From: Pseudomonas antarctica
GTDB taxonomy: Bacteria > Pseudomonadota > Gammaproteobacteria > Pseudomonadales > Pseudomonadaceae
Reading direction: 5' to 3'
Length of the DNA stretch: 64,000 bases
Assembly: GCF_900624995.1 (NCBI RefSeq)
Contig: NZ_UYXQ01000014.1
Span: forward strand, 1-64,000
Of this stretch, positions 54,376 through 63,498 are shown piece by piece (position 1 is the stretch's first letter; every line of letters starts with the position of its first letter). The notes under the pieces are model-generated. The model ran no database searches, was not told the DNA's origin, and saw only the letters and a list, made by a program, of their open reading frames with translations. The position numbers were made by a program, and so were the translations under genes.

Positions 54376-56604
54376 ATGAGCTTCGGCGCCGATGAAGAAA
54401 TCCTTCAGGATTTCCTTGTAGAGGCCGGCGAAATTTTAGAGCAACTGTCCGAACAACTGGTCGAGCTGGAAAGCCGACCGGATGATGCGAACCTGCTCAA
54501 TGCAATTTTTCGCGGTTTTCACACTGTAAAAGGGGGCGCCGGCTTCCTCCAGCTCCATGAGCTGGTGGAGTGCTGTCACATCGCCGAGAACGTGTTCGAC
54601 ATCCTGCGTAAGGGTGAGCGCCACGTCGACTCGGAACTGATGGACGTGATTCTCGAAGCACTGGATGCGGTCAACGGCATGTTCAGTGAAGTGCGCGAAC
54701 GTGCACCGATCACTGCCGCCACTCCGGAACTGCTGGCTGCCTTGGCGCGCCTGGCGGAACCTGCGGACACCGCGGCTGCGCCGGTGGTGGAAGCGGCTCC
54801 GGTGGCCGAACCGGAAGCGGACGTGACCGACAGCGAGTTCGAACAGCTGCTCAACTCACTCAGCGCGGTCAAGGCCGAGGCTGAAGCGCCGCCAGCGGCA
54901 GTTGCGCCTGCGACGCCGACCAGCGAAGACATTACCGACGATGAGTTCGAGTCCTTGCTCGACCAGTTGCACGGCAAAGGCCAGTTCGCTGCTGACGCGG
55001 TGGCACCTGCTGCCGCCGAGCCGCAAGCGCCTGCGGCGTCTACCAGCACCGACATTACCGACGACGAATTCGAGGCATTACTCGACCAACTGCACGGCAA
55101 AGGCACGTTTGCAGCTGATGCCTTGCCGGAAGTTGCAGCGCCCGCCGTCGCGCCAGCCGCCAGTGCAGCGCCTGCCAGTGCGGCACCGGCCGGTGACGGG
55201 CTGATCTCCGATCACGAATTCGAAGCCCTGCTCGACGAATTGCACGGCAAAGGCAAGTTCACCGAAGTGGCCCCGGCCGCTGCGGCGACCGCCACGCCTG
55301 TCGCGGCGAAACCCGCGCCGGTCGAAGCCGCTGCACCTGTTGCCGCCAAACCCGCTCCTGCTCCCGCTCCCGCAGCCGCCCCGGCGCCCGCGCGTGCTGC
55401 AGCGGCGCCGGCGGCCGAGAAGCCTGCCAGTGAAGCCGAAACCACCGTGCGGGTTGATACCGCACGCCTGGACGACATCATGAACATGGTCGGCGAACTG
55501 GTACTGGTGCGTAACCGCCTGGTGCGCCTGGGCCTGAGCAGTGGTGATGAAGCCATGCAAAAGGCCGTGTCGAACCTCGACGTGGTCACCGCAGACTTGC
55601 AGACCGCCGTGATGAAAACGCGGATGCAGCCGATCAAGAAAGTCTTCGGCCGCTTCCCGCGCCTGGTCCGCGACCTGGCGCGCCAGCTCAAGAAAGAGAT
55701 CAACCTGGAACTGGTGGGTGAAGAAACCGACCTCGACAAAAACCTTGTCGAGGCCTTGGCCGACCCGCTGGTCCACTTGGTGCGCAACGCCGTCGACCAT
55801 GGCGTCGAAACCCCGGAAGAACGCGAAGCCTCGGGCAAGTCCCGCAACGGCAAGGTGATTCTGGCGGCCGAGCAAGAAGGCGACCATATCCTGCTGTCGA
55901 TCACCGATGACGGCAAAGGCATGGACCCGGCGATTCTGCGCAATATCGCGGTCAAGCGTGGCGTGATGGACAAGGACGCCGCCGACCGCCTGACCGACAC
56001 CGAGTGCTACAACCTGATCTTCGCCCCGGGCTTCTCGACCAAAACCGAGATCTCCGACGTGTCCGGCCGTGGTGTGGGCATGGACGTGGTGAAAACCAAG
56101 ATCAGCCAGCTCAACGGCTCGATCAATATTTACTCGACCAAGGGCCAGGGCTCCAAGATCGTGATCAAGGTGCCGTTGACCTTGGCGATCATGCCGACCC
56201 TGATGGTGATGCTGGGCAACCAGGCGTTCGCTTTCCCGCTGGTCAACGTCAACGAGATCTTCCACCTCGATTTGTCGCGCACCAACGTGGTGGACGGCCA
56301 GGAAGTGGTGATCGTGCGCGACAAGGCGTTGCCCCTGTTCTACCTCAAGCGCTGGCTAGTGGCATCGGCCAAGCATGAAGAGCAGCACGAAGGCCACGTG
56401 GTGATTCTCTCCGTGGGCACTCAGCGGATCGGCTTTGTCGTCGATCAGTTGGTGGGCCAGGAAGAGGTGGTTATCAAGCCTTTGGGCAAAATGCTGCAGG
56501 GAACCCCGGGCATGTCGGGTGCGACCATCACCGGTGACGGTCGGATCGCGCTGATTCTCGATGTTCCGAGCATGCTCAAGCGTTACGCCGCACGGCGTAT
56601 TTGA
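54376..56604 (+). CDS. cheA: chemotaxis histidine kinase CheA
   Basis: A 742-residue kinase with P1 (Hpt, His49 in 'FRGFHTVKGGAGF'), a long Ala/Pro-rich linker in place of a normal P2, P3 dimerisation ('RLDDIMNMVGELVLVRNRLVRL'), P4 HATPase ('HLVRNAVDHGVETPEER', 'DDGKGMD', 'GRGVGMDVVKTKI') and P5 CheW-like ('FAFPLVNVNEIFHLDL'). The linker carries four copies of an acidic motif around 'ITDDEFEALLDQLHGKG' (about residues 148-300). Pro-Ala spacers separate the copies. It is the core of the polar chemosensory array. Confidence 0.96.
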   Translation: MSFGADEEILQDFLVEAGEILEQLSEQLVELESRPDDANLLNAIFRGFHTVKGGAGFLQLHELVECCHIAENVFDILRKGERHVDSELMDVILEALDAVNGMFSEVRERAPITAATPELLAALARLAEPADTAAAPVVEAAPVAEPEADVTDSEFEQLLNSLSAVKAEAEAPPAAVAPATPTSEDITDDEFESLLDQLHGKGQFAADAVAPAAAEPQAPAASTSTDITDDEFEALLDQLHGKGTFAADALPEVAAPAVAPAASAAPASAAPAGDGLISDHEFEALLDELHGKGKFTEVAPAAAATATPVAAKPAPVEAAAPVAAKPAPAPAPAAAPAPARAAAAPAAEKPASEAETTVRVDTARLDDIMNMVGELVLVRNRLVRLGLSSGDEAMQKAVSNLDVVTADLQTAVMKTRMQPIKKVFGRFPRLVRDLARQLKKEINLELVGEETDLDKNLVEALADPLVHLVRNAVDHGVETPEEREASGKSRNGKVILAAEQEGDHILLSITDDGKGMDPAILRNIAVKRGVMDKDAADRLTDTECYNLIFAPGFSTKTEISDVSGRGVGMDVVKTKISQLNGSINIYSTKGQGSKIVIKVPLTLAIMPTLMVMLGNQAFAFPLVNVNEIFHLDLSRTNVVDGQEVVIVRDKALPLFYLKRWLVASAKHEEQHEGHVVILSVGTQRIGFVVDQLVGQEEVVIKPLGKMLQGTPGMSGATITGDGRIALILDVPSMLKRYAARRI
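54820..55262 (+). repeat. four-copy acidic repeat in the CheA linker
   Basis: The encoded motifs read TDSEFEQLLNSL, TDDEFESLLDQLHGKG, TDDEFEALLDQLHGKG and SDHEFEALLDELHGKG, spaced by Ala/Pro stretches. The first copy is shortest and most divergent; the later three share 'LHGKG' and a following Phe. Confidence 0.85.
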
Positions 56605-56652
56605 TTCTGGCGGGGCAGGGCGGTATTGCCCGCCCCGCCTAACGGAGTGTTT

Positions 56653-57774
56653 ATGGCAGTCAAGGTCCTGGTGGTGGACGATTCGGGTTTCTTCCGCCGC
56701 CGCGTCTCGGAAATTCTTTCCGCCGATCCAACGATTCAGGTGGTCGGCACGGCCACTAACGGCAAAGAGGCGATTGATCAGGCCATTGCGTTGAAGCCGG
56801 ACGTAATCACCATGGACTACGAGATGCCGATGATGGATGGCATCACGGCAGTTCGGCACATCATGCAGCGCTGCCCGACGCCGGTATTGATGTTCTCATC
56901 GCTCACTCACGAAGGCGCCCGGGTTACCCTGGATGCGTTGGACGCGGGTGCGGTGGACTTCCTGCCGAAGAATTTCGAAGACATCTCGCGCAACCCCGAG
57001 AAGGTCAAGCAGATGCTGTGCGAGAAGGTGCACAGCATTTCGCGCAGTAACCGTCGCAGCTTGTTCAGTGCGCCGGCGCCTGCACCGGTTGCAGCACCGG
57101 CTGCGCCGAGTTCCTCGTTTGCACGCCCGGCACCTGCACCCGTGGCACGCCCTGTGGCGTCGCCGGTTCGTGCGTCTGCGTCGAGCGCGCATTCGCCGGC
57201 ACCCAAGCGCAAAGCCTACAAGCTGGTCGCGATTGGCACGTCCACCGGTGGCCCGGTGGCCTTGCAACGGGTGTTGACCCAATTGCCGGCCAACTTCCCG
57301 GCGCCGATTGTGCTGATCCAGCACATGCCGGCAGCCTTTACCAAGGCCTTTGCCGAGCGCCTGGACAAGCTGTGCCGCATTACCGTCAAGGAGGCCGAGG
57401 ATGGCGATATCCTTCGCCCAGGCCTGGCGCTGCTGGCCCCGGGCGGCAAGCAGATGATGGTCGATGGCCGTGGTGCGATCAAAATCCTGCCGGGTGACGA
57501 GCGTCTCAACTACAAGCCGTGCGTGGACATCACCTTCGGTTCGGCAGCCAAGTCCTACGGCGACAAAGTTCTGGCGGTGGTGCTCACCGGCATGGGCGCC
57601 GACGGCCGTGAAGGCGCGCGCCTGCTCAAGCAGGGCGGCAGCGCAATCTGGGCCCAGGACGAAGCCAGCTGTGTGATCTATGGCATGCCCATGGCCATCG
57701 TCAAGGCTGACTTGGCCGACGCCGTCTACAGTCTGGACGACATCGGTAAACATCTGGTGGAGGCCTGCCTCTGA
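56653..57774 (+). CDS. cheB: chemoreceptor methylesterase CheB
   Basis: A 373-residue response regulator esterase removing methyl groups from receptors. The receiver domain has Asp55 ('[13 protein letters not shown]'). A Pro/Ala/Ser-rich linker (about 140-185) leads to the esterase domain with catalytic Ser in 'GTSTGGP', His in '[10 protein letters not shown]' and Asp in '[11 protein letters not shown]'. CGGAGTG precedes the ATG at 56653 (a GTG at 56626 is in frame but poorer). The stop overlaps motC as TGATG. Confidence 0.95.
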   Translation: MAVKVLVVDDSGFFRRRVSEILSADPTIQVVGTATNGKEAIDQAIALKPDVITMDYEMPMMDGITAVRHIMQRCPTPVLMFSSLTHEGARVTLDALDAGAVDFLPKNFEDISRNPEKVKQMLCEKVHSISRSNRRSLFSAPAPAPVAAPAAPSSSFARPAPAPVARPVASPVRASASSAHSPAPKRKAYKLVAIGTSTGGPVALQRVLTQLPANFPAPIVLIQHMPAAFTKAFAERLDKLCRITVKEAEDGDILRPGLALLAPGGKQMMVDGRGAIKILPGDERLNYKPCVDITFGSAAKSYGDKVLAVVLTGMGADGREGARLLKQGGSAIWAQDEASCVIYGMPMAIVKADLADAVYSLDDIGKHLVEACL

Positions 57775-58514
57775 TGGATGTCTTGAGCCTGATTGGCATC
57801 ACCATGGCGTTTGTCGCGATTATCGGCGGCAACTACCTTGAAGGCGGCCACCTCGGCGCCTTGGCCAACGGCCCGGCTGCGCTGATCGTGATTGGCGGCA
57901 CTGTGGGCGCTGCGTTGCTGCAGTCGCCCATGAGTTCGTTCAAGCGCGCGATGCAGACCCTGATTTGGATTATTTTCCCGCCACGCGTTGACCTGCCCAG
58001 TGGCATTGACCGGGTGGTCAATTGGAGCCTCACTGCTCGCAAGGAAGGCCTGCTGGGCCTGGAAGGCGTGGCCGACGCCGAGCCCGACAGCTACGCGCGC
58101 AAAGGCCTGCAGTTGCTGGTGGACGGCGCCGAGCCGGAAGCGATTCGCAGCATCCTGGAGGTGGACTTTCTCACCCAGGAAAGCCGCGACATCAATGCGG
58201 CCAAAGTCTTTGAAAGCATGGGCGGCTACGCCCCGACTATCGGCATCATCGGTGCGGTGATGGGCTTGATCCACGTGATGGGTAACCTGGCCGACCCGTC
58301 GCAGTTGGGCAGTGGCATTGCTGTGGCGTTTGTCGCCACCATCTACGGCGTAGCGAGTGCCAACCTGGTGTTGTTGCCGGTGGCCAGCAAGCTCAAGTCG
58401 ATCGCCATGCGCCAATCGCGTTACCGCGAGATGCTGCTGGAAGGCATCTTGTCGATTGCCGAGGGTGAGAACCCGCGCTCCATCGAATTGAAGCTGCAGG
58501 GCTTCATGGACTGA
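57774..58514 (+). CDS. motC: flagellar stator protein MotC
   Basis: A 246-residue MotA-type stator channel subunit of the second Pseudomonas stator, MotCD. It has four transmembrane helices: 'VLSLIGITMAFVAIIGGNYL' and 'ALIVIGGTVGAALLQ' near the start, and 'TIGIIGAVMGLIHVMGNLA' and 'SGIAVAFVATIYGVASANLV' later, with a cytoplasmic torque loop between. The start overlaps the cheB stop; motD follows. Confidence 0.95.
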   Translation: MDVLSLIGITMAFVAIIGGNYLEGGHLGALANGPAALIVIGGTVGAALLQSPMSSFKRAMQTLIWIIFPPRVDLPSGIDRVVNWSLTARKEGLLGLEGVADAEPDSYARKGLQLLVDGAEPEAIRSILEVDFLTQESRDINAAKVFESMGGYAPTIGIIGAVMGLIHVMGNLADPSQLGSGIAVAFVATIYGVASANLVLLPVASKLKSIAMRQSRYREMLLEGILSIAEGENPRSIELKLQGFMD

Positions 58515-58529
58515 TGGGAGGAATTGAGT

Positions 58530-59417
58530 GTGAGCCGTCGCCGTCGCGAGCCTGAAGAACACGTCAACCATGAACGCTGGCTAGTGTCCTATGCCGACTT
58601 CATTACCTTGTTGTTCGCGTTTTTCGTGGTGATGTACTCCATCTCATCGATCAACGAAGGCAAGTACAAGGTGATTTCCCAGGCGCTGATCGGCGTGTTT
58701 AACGATGCTGACCGCTCCATCAAGCCGATTCCTATCGGCGAAGAACGGCCTAAGACCGTGACCCCGGCCAAGCCGCTGGTCAACGACAGCGATGAAACCG
58801 CTGCCGGCGTGGGGGGCACCAGCGACCCGCTGAAAAGCATCGCCGACGATATCAGCGCCGCGTTTGGCGACCTGATTAGCTCAAACCAGATGACCGTGCG
58901 CGGCAATGAACTGTGGGTGGAGATCGAGCTTAATTCCAGCCTGCTGTTCGCCAGCGCCGACGCGATGCCGAGCGATCAGGCGTTCACCATCATCGACAAA
59001 GTGGCGGCGATCCTCAAACCGTTTGAAAACCCGATCCACGTTGAAGGCTTTACCGATAATTTCCCGATTGCGACCGCGCAGTACCCGACCAACTGGGAGC
59101 TGTCCTCAGCGCGTGCCGCGAGCATCGTGCGCATGCTCGCGATGCAGGGTGTGAACCCTAGCCGGTTGGCGTCGGTGGGCTATGGTGAGTTCCAGCCGGT
59201 GGCCAATAACGCCACCGCCGAGGGCCGTGCGCGTAACCGTCGTGTGGTGCTGGTGGTGTCACGTAACCTGGATGTACGCCGCAGCCTGACCGGTACTGGC
59301 ACCGCTAATGCAACACCGGATGCGGCCTTGAAGCGGGCTGGCACACAAACTGCCCCGCCAACCGTTAAGCCGTCGGTTCGTCAGAGCGCCGTCAATTCTC
59401 CGTCACCGGCAAAATAA
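58530..59417 (+). CDS. motD: flagellar stator protein MotD
   Basis: A 295-residue MotB-type subunit. The basic N-terminus leads into one transmembrane helix carrying the proton-binding Asp ('WLVSYADFITLLFAFFVVMYS'). The periplasmic OmpA-like domain anchors the stator to peptidoglycan ('IHVEGFTDNFPI', 'NWELSSARAASIVRML', 'GRARNRRVVLVV'). GGAGG at 58517-58521 favours the GTG at 58530 over the TTG at 58524. Confidence 0.94.
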   Translation: MSRRRREPEEHVNHERWLVSYADFITLLFAFFVVMYSISSINEGKYKVISQALIGVFNDADRSIKPIPIGEERPKTVTPAKPLVNDSDETAAGVGGTSDPLKSIADDISAAFGDLISSNQMTVRGNELWVEIELNSSLLFASADAMPSDQAFTIIDKVAAILKPFENPIHVEGFTDNFPIATAQYPTNWELSSARAASIVRMLAMQGVNPSRLASVGYGEFQPVANNATAEGRARNRRVVLVVSRNLDVRRSLTGTGTANATPDAALKRAGTQTAPPTVKPSVRQSAVNSPSPAK

Positions 59418-59468
59418 CTTTATGCACTGTCTCGGTCGCGCGTTAGCCCACCGGGAGGAATCAACCGA

Positions 59469-60257
59469 ATGAGAGTCTGGGCAGTTGCCAATCAAAAAGG
59501 TGGAGTCGGCAAGACCACCACCTCCATCGCCTTAGCCGGTTTGCTGGCCGAGGCGGGCAAGCGTGTGGTCGTGGTCGACCTCGACCCGCATGGCTCGATG
59601 ACCAGCTATTTCGGCTACGACCCGGATGCGCTGGAGCACAGCTGTTACGACTTGTTCCTGCACAAGGGCAGCGTGCCTGCCGACTTGCCTGGGCAACTGC
59701 TGCTACCGACCAGTAACGACAGCATTTCCTTGCTGCCGTCGAGCACCGCCTTGGCCACCCTTGAGCGTCAGTCGCCGGGGCAGAGCGGCCTGGGCCTGGT
59801 CATCGCCAAGACCCTGGCGCAGCTGTGGCAAGCGTTCGACTACGCCATCATCGACAGCCCGCCGTTGCTCGGCGTGCTGATGGTCAACGCCTTGGCGGCC
59901 AGCCAGCAACTGGTGATCCCGGTGCAGACCGAGCACCTGGCGGTCAAAGGCCTGGAGCGTATGGTCAGCACCCTGGCGATGATCAACCGTTCGCGCAAAC
60001 AGGCGCTGCCCTTCAGCATCGTGCCCACCCTGTTTGACCGTCGTACCCAGGCGTCTCTCGGGACTTTACGGGTGTTGCGTGACGCTTACCCGCAGACTAT
60101 CTGGAATGGTTACATTCCGGTGGACACGCGCCTGCGTGACGCCAGCCGTGCCGGGCTCACGCCTTCGCAGTTCGACGGTAAAAGCCGTGGCGTGCTGGCT
60201 TACCGCGCGTTGCTCAAGCATCTGCTGTCGCAGCAGCTTGTGGCGCAGGTGGCGTGA
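59469..60257 (+). CDS. ParA-like ATPase of the chemotaxis cluster (ParC)
   Basis: A 262-residue ParA/Soj-type ATPase with Walker A 'KGGVGKTT' (10-17), 'VVVDLDPHGSMTSYFGY' and 'YAIIDSPPLLGVLMVNAL'. In Vibrio and pseudomonads the homologue ParC places chemosensory arrays at the pole. The stop overlaps the next gene (TGATG), whose product is the matching ParP-like partner. AGGAGGAA-like purines precede the ATG. Confidence 0.88.
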   Translation: MRVWAVANQKGGVGKTTTSIALAGLLAEAGKRVVVVDLDPHGSMTSYFGYDPDALEHSCYDLFLHKGSVPADLPGQLLLPTSNDSISLLPSSTALATLERQSPGQSGLGLVIAKTLAQLWQAFDYAIIDSPPLLGVLMVNALAASQQLVIPVQTEHLAVKGLERMVSTLAMINRSRKQALPFSIVPTLFDRRTQASLGTLRVLRDAYPQTIWNGYIPVDTRLRDASRAGLTPSQFDGKSRGVLAYRALLKHLLSQQLVAQVA

Positions 60258-61036
60258 TGAACCGTCCCGTTAAACTCAAGACCCGACCGCAACTGGCACT
60301 CGAATCCTACCTGGATGCGTTGCTGCAGGACGCGACCGAGGAGGAGCTGCCGGAACCGATTCTGGTACTTGAACCTCTCGTCGTAGAGCCCGAAAGCACG
60401 CTGGACGAATTCCAACAGGCGGTGCTTGAAGAACAAGCCCGTGATGCGCACGTCGTGCCGGTTGCGGTGCCGGTTGTTGAGGCGCCGGTGGTGGTCGAAC
60501 CGGTGGTGCAAGTCCATCGGCCACCGAGCATCACGCCGCCGCCGGTCACTGGTGATGGTCGGCCGTCATGGGCGGCCGAGCCGTTCGAATGCCTGTTGTT
60601 CGACGTCGCCGGGTTGACCCTGGCGGTGCCGCTGGTGTGCCTGGGTTCGATCTATTCGCTGCAAGGCCAGGAGCTGACGCCACTGTTCGGGCAACCGGAG
60701 TGGTTCCTCGGCATCCTGCCAAGCCAGGCTGGCAACCTCAAGGTGCTGGACACCGCGCGCTGGGTGATGCCCGACCGCTACCGCGATGATTTTCGCCAAG
60801 GCTTGCAATACGTGATCTCGGTGCAGGGCTACGAGTGGGGGCTGGCGGTGCATCAAGTCAGCCGCTCGTTGCGCCTGGACCCGAACGAAATCAAATGGCG
60901 CAGCCACCGGGGCCAACGGCCGTGGTTGGCGGGCACCGTGATTGAACATATGTGCGCGTTGCTGGATGTCGCCGAGCTGGCCGAGTTGATCGCCAGCGGC
61001 GCCGTCAAGACGATGGCGCCGAACAAACACAGTTGA
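60257..61036 (+). CDS. ParP-like CheW-domain protein
   Basis: A 259-residue protein with a Pro/Val/Glu-rich N-terminal half (about 30-100, 'VAVPVVEAPVVVEPVVQV') and a C-terminal CheW-like domain ('FECLLFDVAGLTLAVPLVCLGSIYSL', 'GWFLGILPSQAGNLKVL'-type segment). Homologues called ParP link CheA to ParC and stop arrays from leaving the pole. The ATG at 60257 overlaps the upstream stop; a GTG one codon earlier is also in frame. Confidence 0.85.
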   Translation: MNRPVKLKTRPQLALESYLDALLQDATEEELPEPILVLEPLVVEPESTLDEFQQAVLEEQARDAHVVPVAVPVVEAPVVVEPVVQVHRPPSITPPPVTGDGRPSWAAEPFECLLFDVAGLTLAVPLVCLGSIYSLQGQELTPLFGQPEWFLGILPSQAGNLKVLDTARWVMPDRYRDDFRQGLQYVISVQGYEWGLAVHQVSRSLRLDPNEIKWRSHRGQRPWLAGTVIEHMCALLDVAELAELIASGAVKTMAPNKHS

Positions 61037-61116
61037 TTGAACAATAAGGCCCGCATGCGAGTGCGGTCAGCGAAGTACACACGCCGAGTAAAACGGCATT
61101 TGAAGGGGTCAGAGAG

Positions 61117-61599
61117 ATGAACAAGTCAGCGTCCGCACAAGGTTTAGATGATCCGATCCTGCAATGGGTTACCTTCAAACTGGACAACGAGTCGTATGGC
61201 ATCAACGTGATGCGCGTGCAGGAAGTGCTGCGTTACACCGAGATCGCACCGGTCCCAGGTGCGCCAAGCTATGTGCTGGGCATCATCAACCTGCGCGGTA
61301 ACGTCGTGACCGTGATCGACACCCGCCAGCGTTTTGGTCTGGTGCCGACCGAAGTCAACGACAACACCCGTATCGTCATCATCGAAGCCGACAAGCAAGT
61401 GGTCGGGATCATGGTCGACAGCGTGGCTGAAGTGGTTTACCTGCGCCAATCGGAAGTGGAAACCGCGCCGAACGTTGGCAACGAAGAGTCGGCCAAGTTC
61501 ATTCAGGGCGTGTGCAACAAGAACGGCGAACTGCTGATTCTGGTTGAGCTGGACAAGATGATGAGCGAAGAAGAATGGTCGGAACTGGAGAGCATCTGA
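61117..61599 (+). CDS. cheW: chemotaxis coupling protein CheW
   Basis: A 160-residue adaptor between receptors and CheA. The two-barrel SH3-like fold is clear: 'WVTFKLDNESYGINVMRVQEVLRYTEIAPVPGAPSYVLGIINLRG' (conserved N-L-R-G), then 'VVTVIDTRQRFGL' and 'VVGIMVDSVAEVVYL'. It follows parP by 80 bases and ends immediately before the DUF2802-like frame. Confidence 0.96.
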   Translation: MNKSASAQGLDDPILQWVTFKLDNESYGINVMRVQEVLRYTEIAPVPGAPSYVLGIINLRGNVVTVIDTRQRFGLVPTEVNDNTRIVIIEADKQVVGIMVDSVAEVVYLRQSEVETAPNVGNEESAKFIQGVCNKNGELLILVELDKMMSEEEWSELESI

Positions 61600-61992
61600 T
61601 TGTTCTTTGAGGCGGCGGTGATTGTCCTGGCCCTGTTGTGGGCCGGGACGGTGGCATTCCTGCTGCGCTACATGCGCCAGCAACGGGGATTGGCCCAGCA
61701 ACAGGCCGAGCGCGACGCCGTGCGTGACCGGCGCATCCTCGACCTGGTCAAGCGCGTGGATCACTTCCAGCAGAGTGCGGTGAAGGTCGGGGACGAGGTG
61801 CATGAACTGCGCGCGATCCTCGGGCCGTTACCGGACAAGCTGGCGCAGATCGAACAGCGCGACCCTTCGAGCCTGTCGTTTGCCCAGGCGGCGAAGCTGG
61901 TGGGCATGGGCGCGACCGTGGATGAGCTGACGCAGTCGTGCGGCTTGACCCAGGCTGAGGCGCAGTTGATGAGTAAGTTGCACAAGAGCTGA
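61600..61992 (+). CDS. DUF2802-type small membrane protein
   Basis: A 130-residue protein with one N-terminal transmembrane helix (about 4-22, 'AAVIVLALLWAGTVAFLLRYM'), a coiled-coil stretch (25-80, 'QQQAERDAVRDRRILDLVKRVDHF') and a compact C-terminal helix-turn-helix-like domain ('FAQAAKLVGMGATVDELTQSCGLTQAEAQLM'). It is found after cheW across Pseudomonas; function unknown. The start is a TTG directly after the cheW TGA; no ATG is available near the membrane helix. Confidence 0.8.
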   Translation: MFFEAAVIVLALLWAGTVAFLLRYMRQQRGLAQQQAERDAVRDRRILDLVKRVDHFQQSAVKVGDEVHELRAILGPLPDKLAQIEQRDPSSLSFAQAAKLVGMGATVDELTQSCGLTQAEAQLMSKLHKS

Positions 61993-62043
61993 CCTGCGTC
62001 GCAGTTCCCGCCGTTGACCGAGACGTTGCGGGTCGTGTCACAA

Positions 62044-62070
62044 GTGGCCTGCATCGTCAGGGCACTTTTT
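62044..62070 (+). terminator. terminator of the chemotaxis operon
   Basis: GTGGCCTG (62044-62051 region) pairs with CAGGGCAC (one mismatch) around a 6-base loop and runs directly into five T residues (62066-62070). It separates the cheW-DUF2802 end from the lipoprotein genes. Confidence 0.65.
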
Positions 62071-62127
62071 CGTCTTTGTGATGACCAATCCTGAATCTGT
62101 AGGACGTTTCACTCACAAGGATGAAGA

Positions 62128-62478
62128 ATGTCTTTCCACGTTTTCGTTGGAATAAATCCGTCTGGTTTGCGGCCTCTATGCGTCGCTGCCTGCGTCCTCA
62201 TCAGCGCTTTCGCGCTCAGCGGCTGTACCCCTTTTCAACCGCCGCCGCCAGATTTCTCGAAATGGTACAAAACCGGTGTATCCCTTGACGGTGTAAAAAG
62301 CGCCATGCGTGCCTGTGGGTATACCAACCTGGACGGTGCGGGAGACGCATCGCCTGTCGATATCAGGCTGACGCGCTTCTACTGCATGAAGGACGCAGGC
62401 TTCAAACGCAACGATAACCTCGACCTGTGCAAGACCGGACGCATCAGTGAATCACCGGTGTGCGAAGGCCGCCGTTAA
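62128..62478 (+). CDS. small lipoprotein, unknown function
   Basis: A 116-residue predicted lipoprotein. The signal peptide is unusual in having a 15-residue lead before the hydrophobic core ('LCVAACVLISAFALSGC'), with lipobox L-S-G-C at Cys33. The mature part is short and cysteine-containing ('MRACGYTNLDGAG', 'RFYCMKDAGFKRNDNLDLCK', 'ESPVCEGRR'), suggesting disulphides in the periplasm. AAGGATGAAGA precedes the ATG. No family function is known to me. Confidence 0.75.
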   Translation: MSFHVFVGINPSGLRPLCVAACVLISAFALSGCTPFQPPPPDFSKWYKTGVSLDGVKSAMRACGYTNLDGAGDASPVDIRLTRFYCMKDAGFKRNDNLDLCKTGRISESPVCEGRR

Positions 62479-62501
62479 CGCTTAATCAAAAGGAAACAGG
62501 G

Positions 62502-62828
62502 ATGAACACTACACGCAATGCATGCTATGGCGCCGCTTTGATGCTGGCGGTGGCAGGGCTGGGCGGTTGCGCTTCGTCGATGACCGAGACCGGCGAGCCC
62601 GGGGTGAAGATGGGGGACAGCTACGCACAGGTGCTCGCGGTGGTGAGCCGCAACAATACGGTGACCAAGCAGGTCGATGGCCAGGGCTTTCGCGCGCAAG
62701 GCTATTCGGCGATGTTCAAGGATTGCCGCATCAAGTACTTCATCTTTCAGGGGGCCGATGGCTTGCAGCGGGTGAAGTACGATCCGGCGCCGCTGTTGTC
62801 GGTAAACCAGAATTGCCGACAGCCGTAA
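62502..62828 (+). CDS. small lipoprotein, BamE-like pattern
   Basis: A 108-residue predicted lipoprotein with signal peptide and lipobox L-G-G-C. The mature segment 'VKMGDSYAQVLAVVSRNNTVTKQV' followed by 'YFIFQGADGLQRVKYDP' recalls the BLIP/SmpA-BamE type of small beta-alpha domain, but this is only a pattern-level resemblance. AAGGAAACAGGG precedes the ATG at 62502. It is 23 bases downstream of the previous lipoprotein gene and probably co-transcribed with it. Confidence 0.75.
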   Translation: MNTTRNACYGAALMLAVAGLGGCASSMTETGEPGVKMGDSYAQVLAVVSRNNTVTKQVDGQGFRAQGYSAMFKDCRIKYFIFQGADGLQRVKYDPAPLLSVNQNCRQP

Positions 62829-62861
62829 CGGGCCCTTTCTTCCTCTGTGAGTTGAACGCTG

Positions 62862-63407
62862 ATGAGTATTTTGCGTGTTATGCCCGTGACGCTTCTGGTG
62901 CTGCTGACGGGCTGCGGCCAAGTGGCGAACATCCGTTCCCTCTCCACCGCTTACGCCCCGCCGCAGTCGGGCGAGACCGCCCGCGTACGGCTGATCACCG
63001 ATGGCCTGGTACGCGCAGTGCCGGGGCGTGATTGCCTGGACTGGAAGGTGCCGGGCGCCGGGGTGATGGCGTCGACCAAGGCCGGCTTCGCCGATCGTAA
63101 CGGCGAAAGCCTAGGCATGCCCGGGCCGATTTACACCTGGGACGGTGCGGTGACCACGGAACTGGTGGTGCCGGCGAACAAGCCGATCGCGTTGCATTAC
63201 CTGGGGCAATTACAGTATTCCCGGCAATGCTTCAGCAGCATGACCTTCGTGCCTCGACCCGGGGCGGATTACATGGTGCAGGCGACTATCTATGCCGGTT
63301 GTTCAATCCAGCTGCAGGCGCTGTCTGCGGACGGCAAGCAATGGGACGCGGTAGAACCTGAGCCCAAGGGCAAGCTGTCGATGTGCAACGCGATGGATAA
63401 CTTCTAG
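62862..63407 (+). CDS. lipoprotein, unknown function
   Basis: A 181-residue predicted lipoprotein with lipobox L-T-G-C at Cys18 ('MPVTLLVLLTGCGQVANI'). The mature part contains 'ARVRLITDGLVRAVPGRDCLDW' and 'CFSSMTFVPRPGADYMVQATIYAGC', a pattern of periplasmic beta-rich lipoproteins with paired cysteines. It is third in a row of lipoprotein genes. The functional link to its neighbours is unknown. Confidence 0.75.
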   Translation: MSILRVMPVTLLVLLTGCGQVANIRSLSTAYAPPQSGETARVRLITDGLVRAVPGRDCLDWKVPGAGVMASTKAGFADRNGESLGMPGPIYTWDGAVTTELVVPANKPIALHYLGQLQYSRQCFSSMTFVPRPGADYMVQATIYAGCSIQLQALSADGKQWDAVEPEPKGKLSMCNAMDNF

Positions 63408-63498
63408 CGGAACAACTAATTTGCAACCGCAATGGCTTTTTTCCCTCCGGCAAATGTCCACATCCTTCAAGCACCTTTGAACCCAGGAGATTTCCCCT

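Noticed and set aside
55078-56265. Long minus-strand open frame opposite cheA (395 codons)
   Set aside because: It mirrors the high-GC codon pattern of cheA, is rich in His/Gln/Arg as expected for such shadows, and has no domain or ribosome site.
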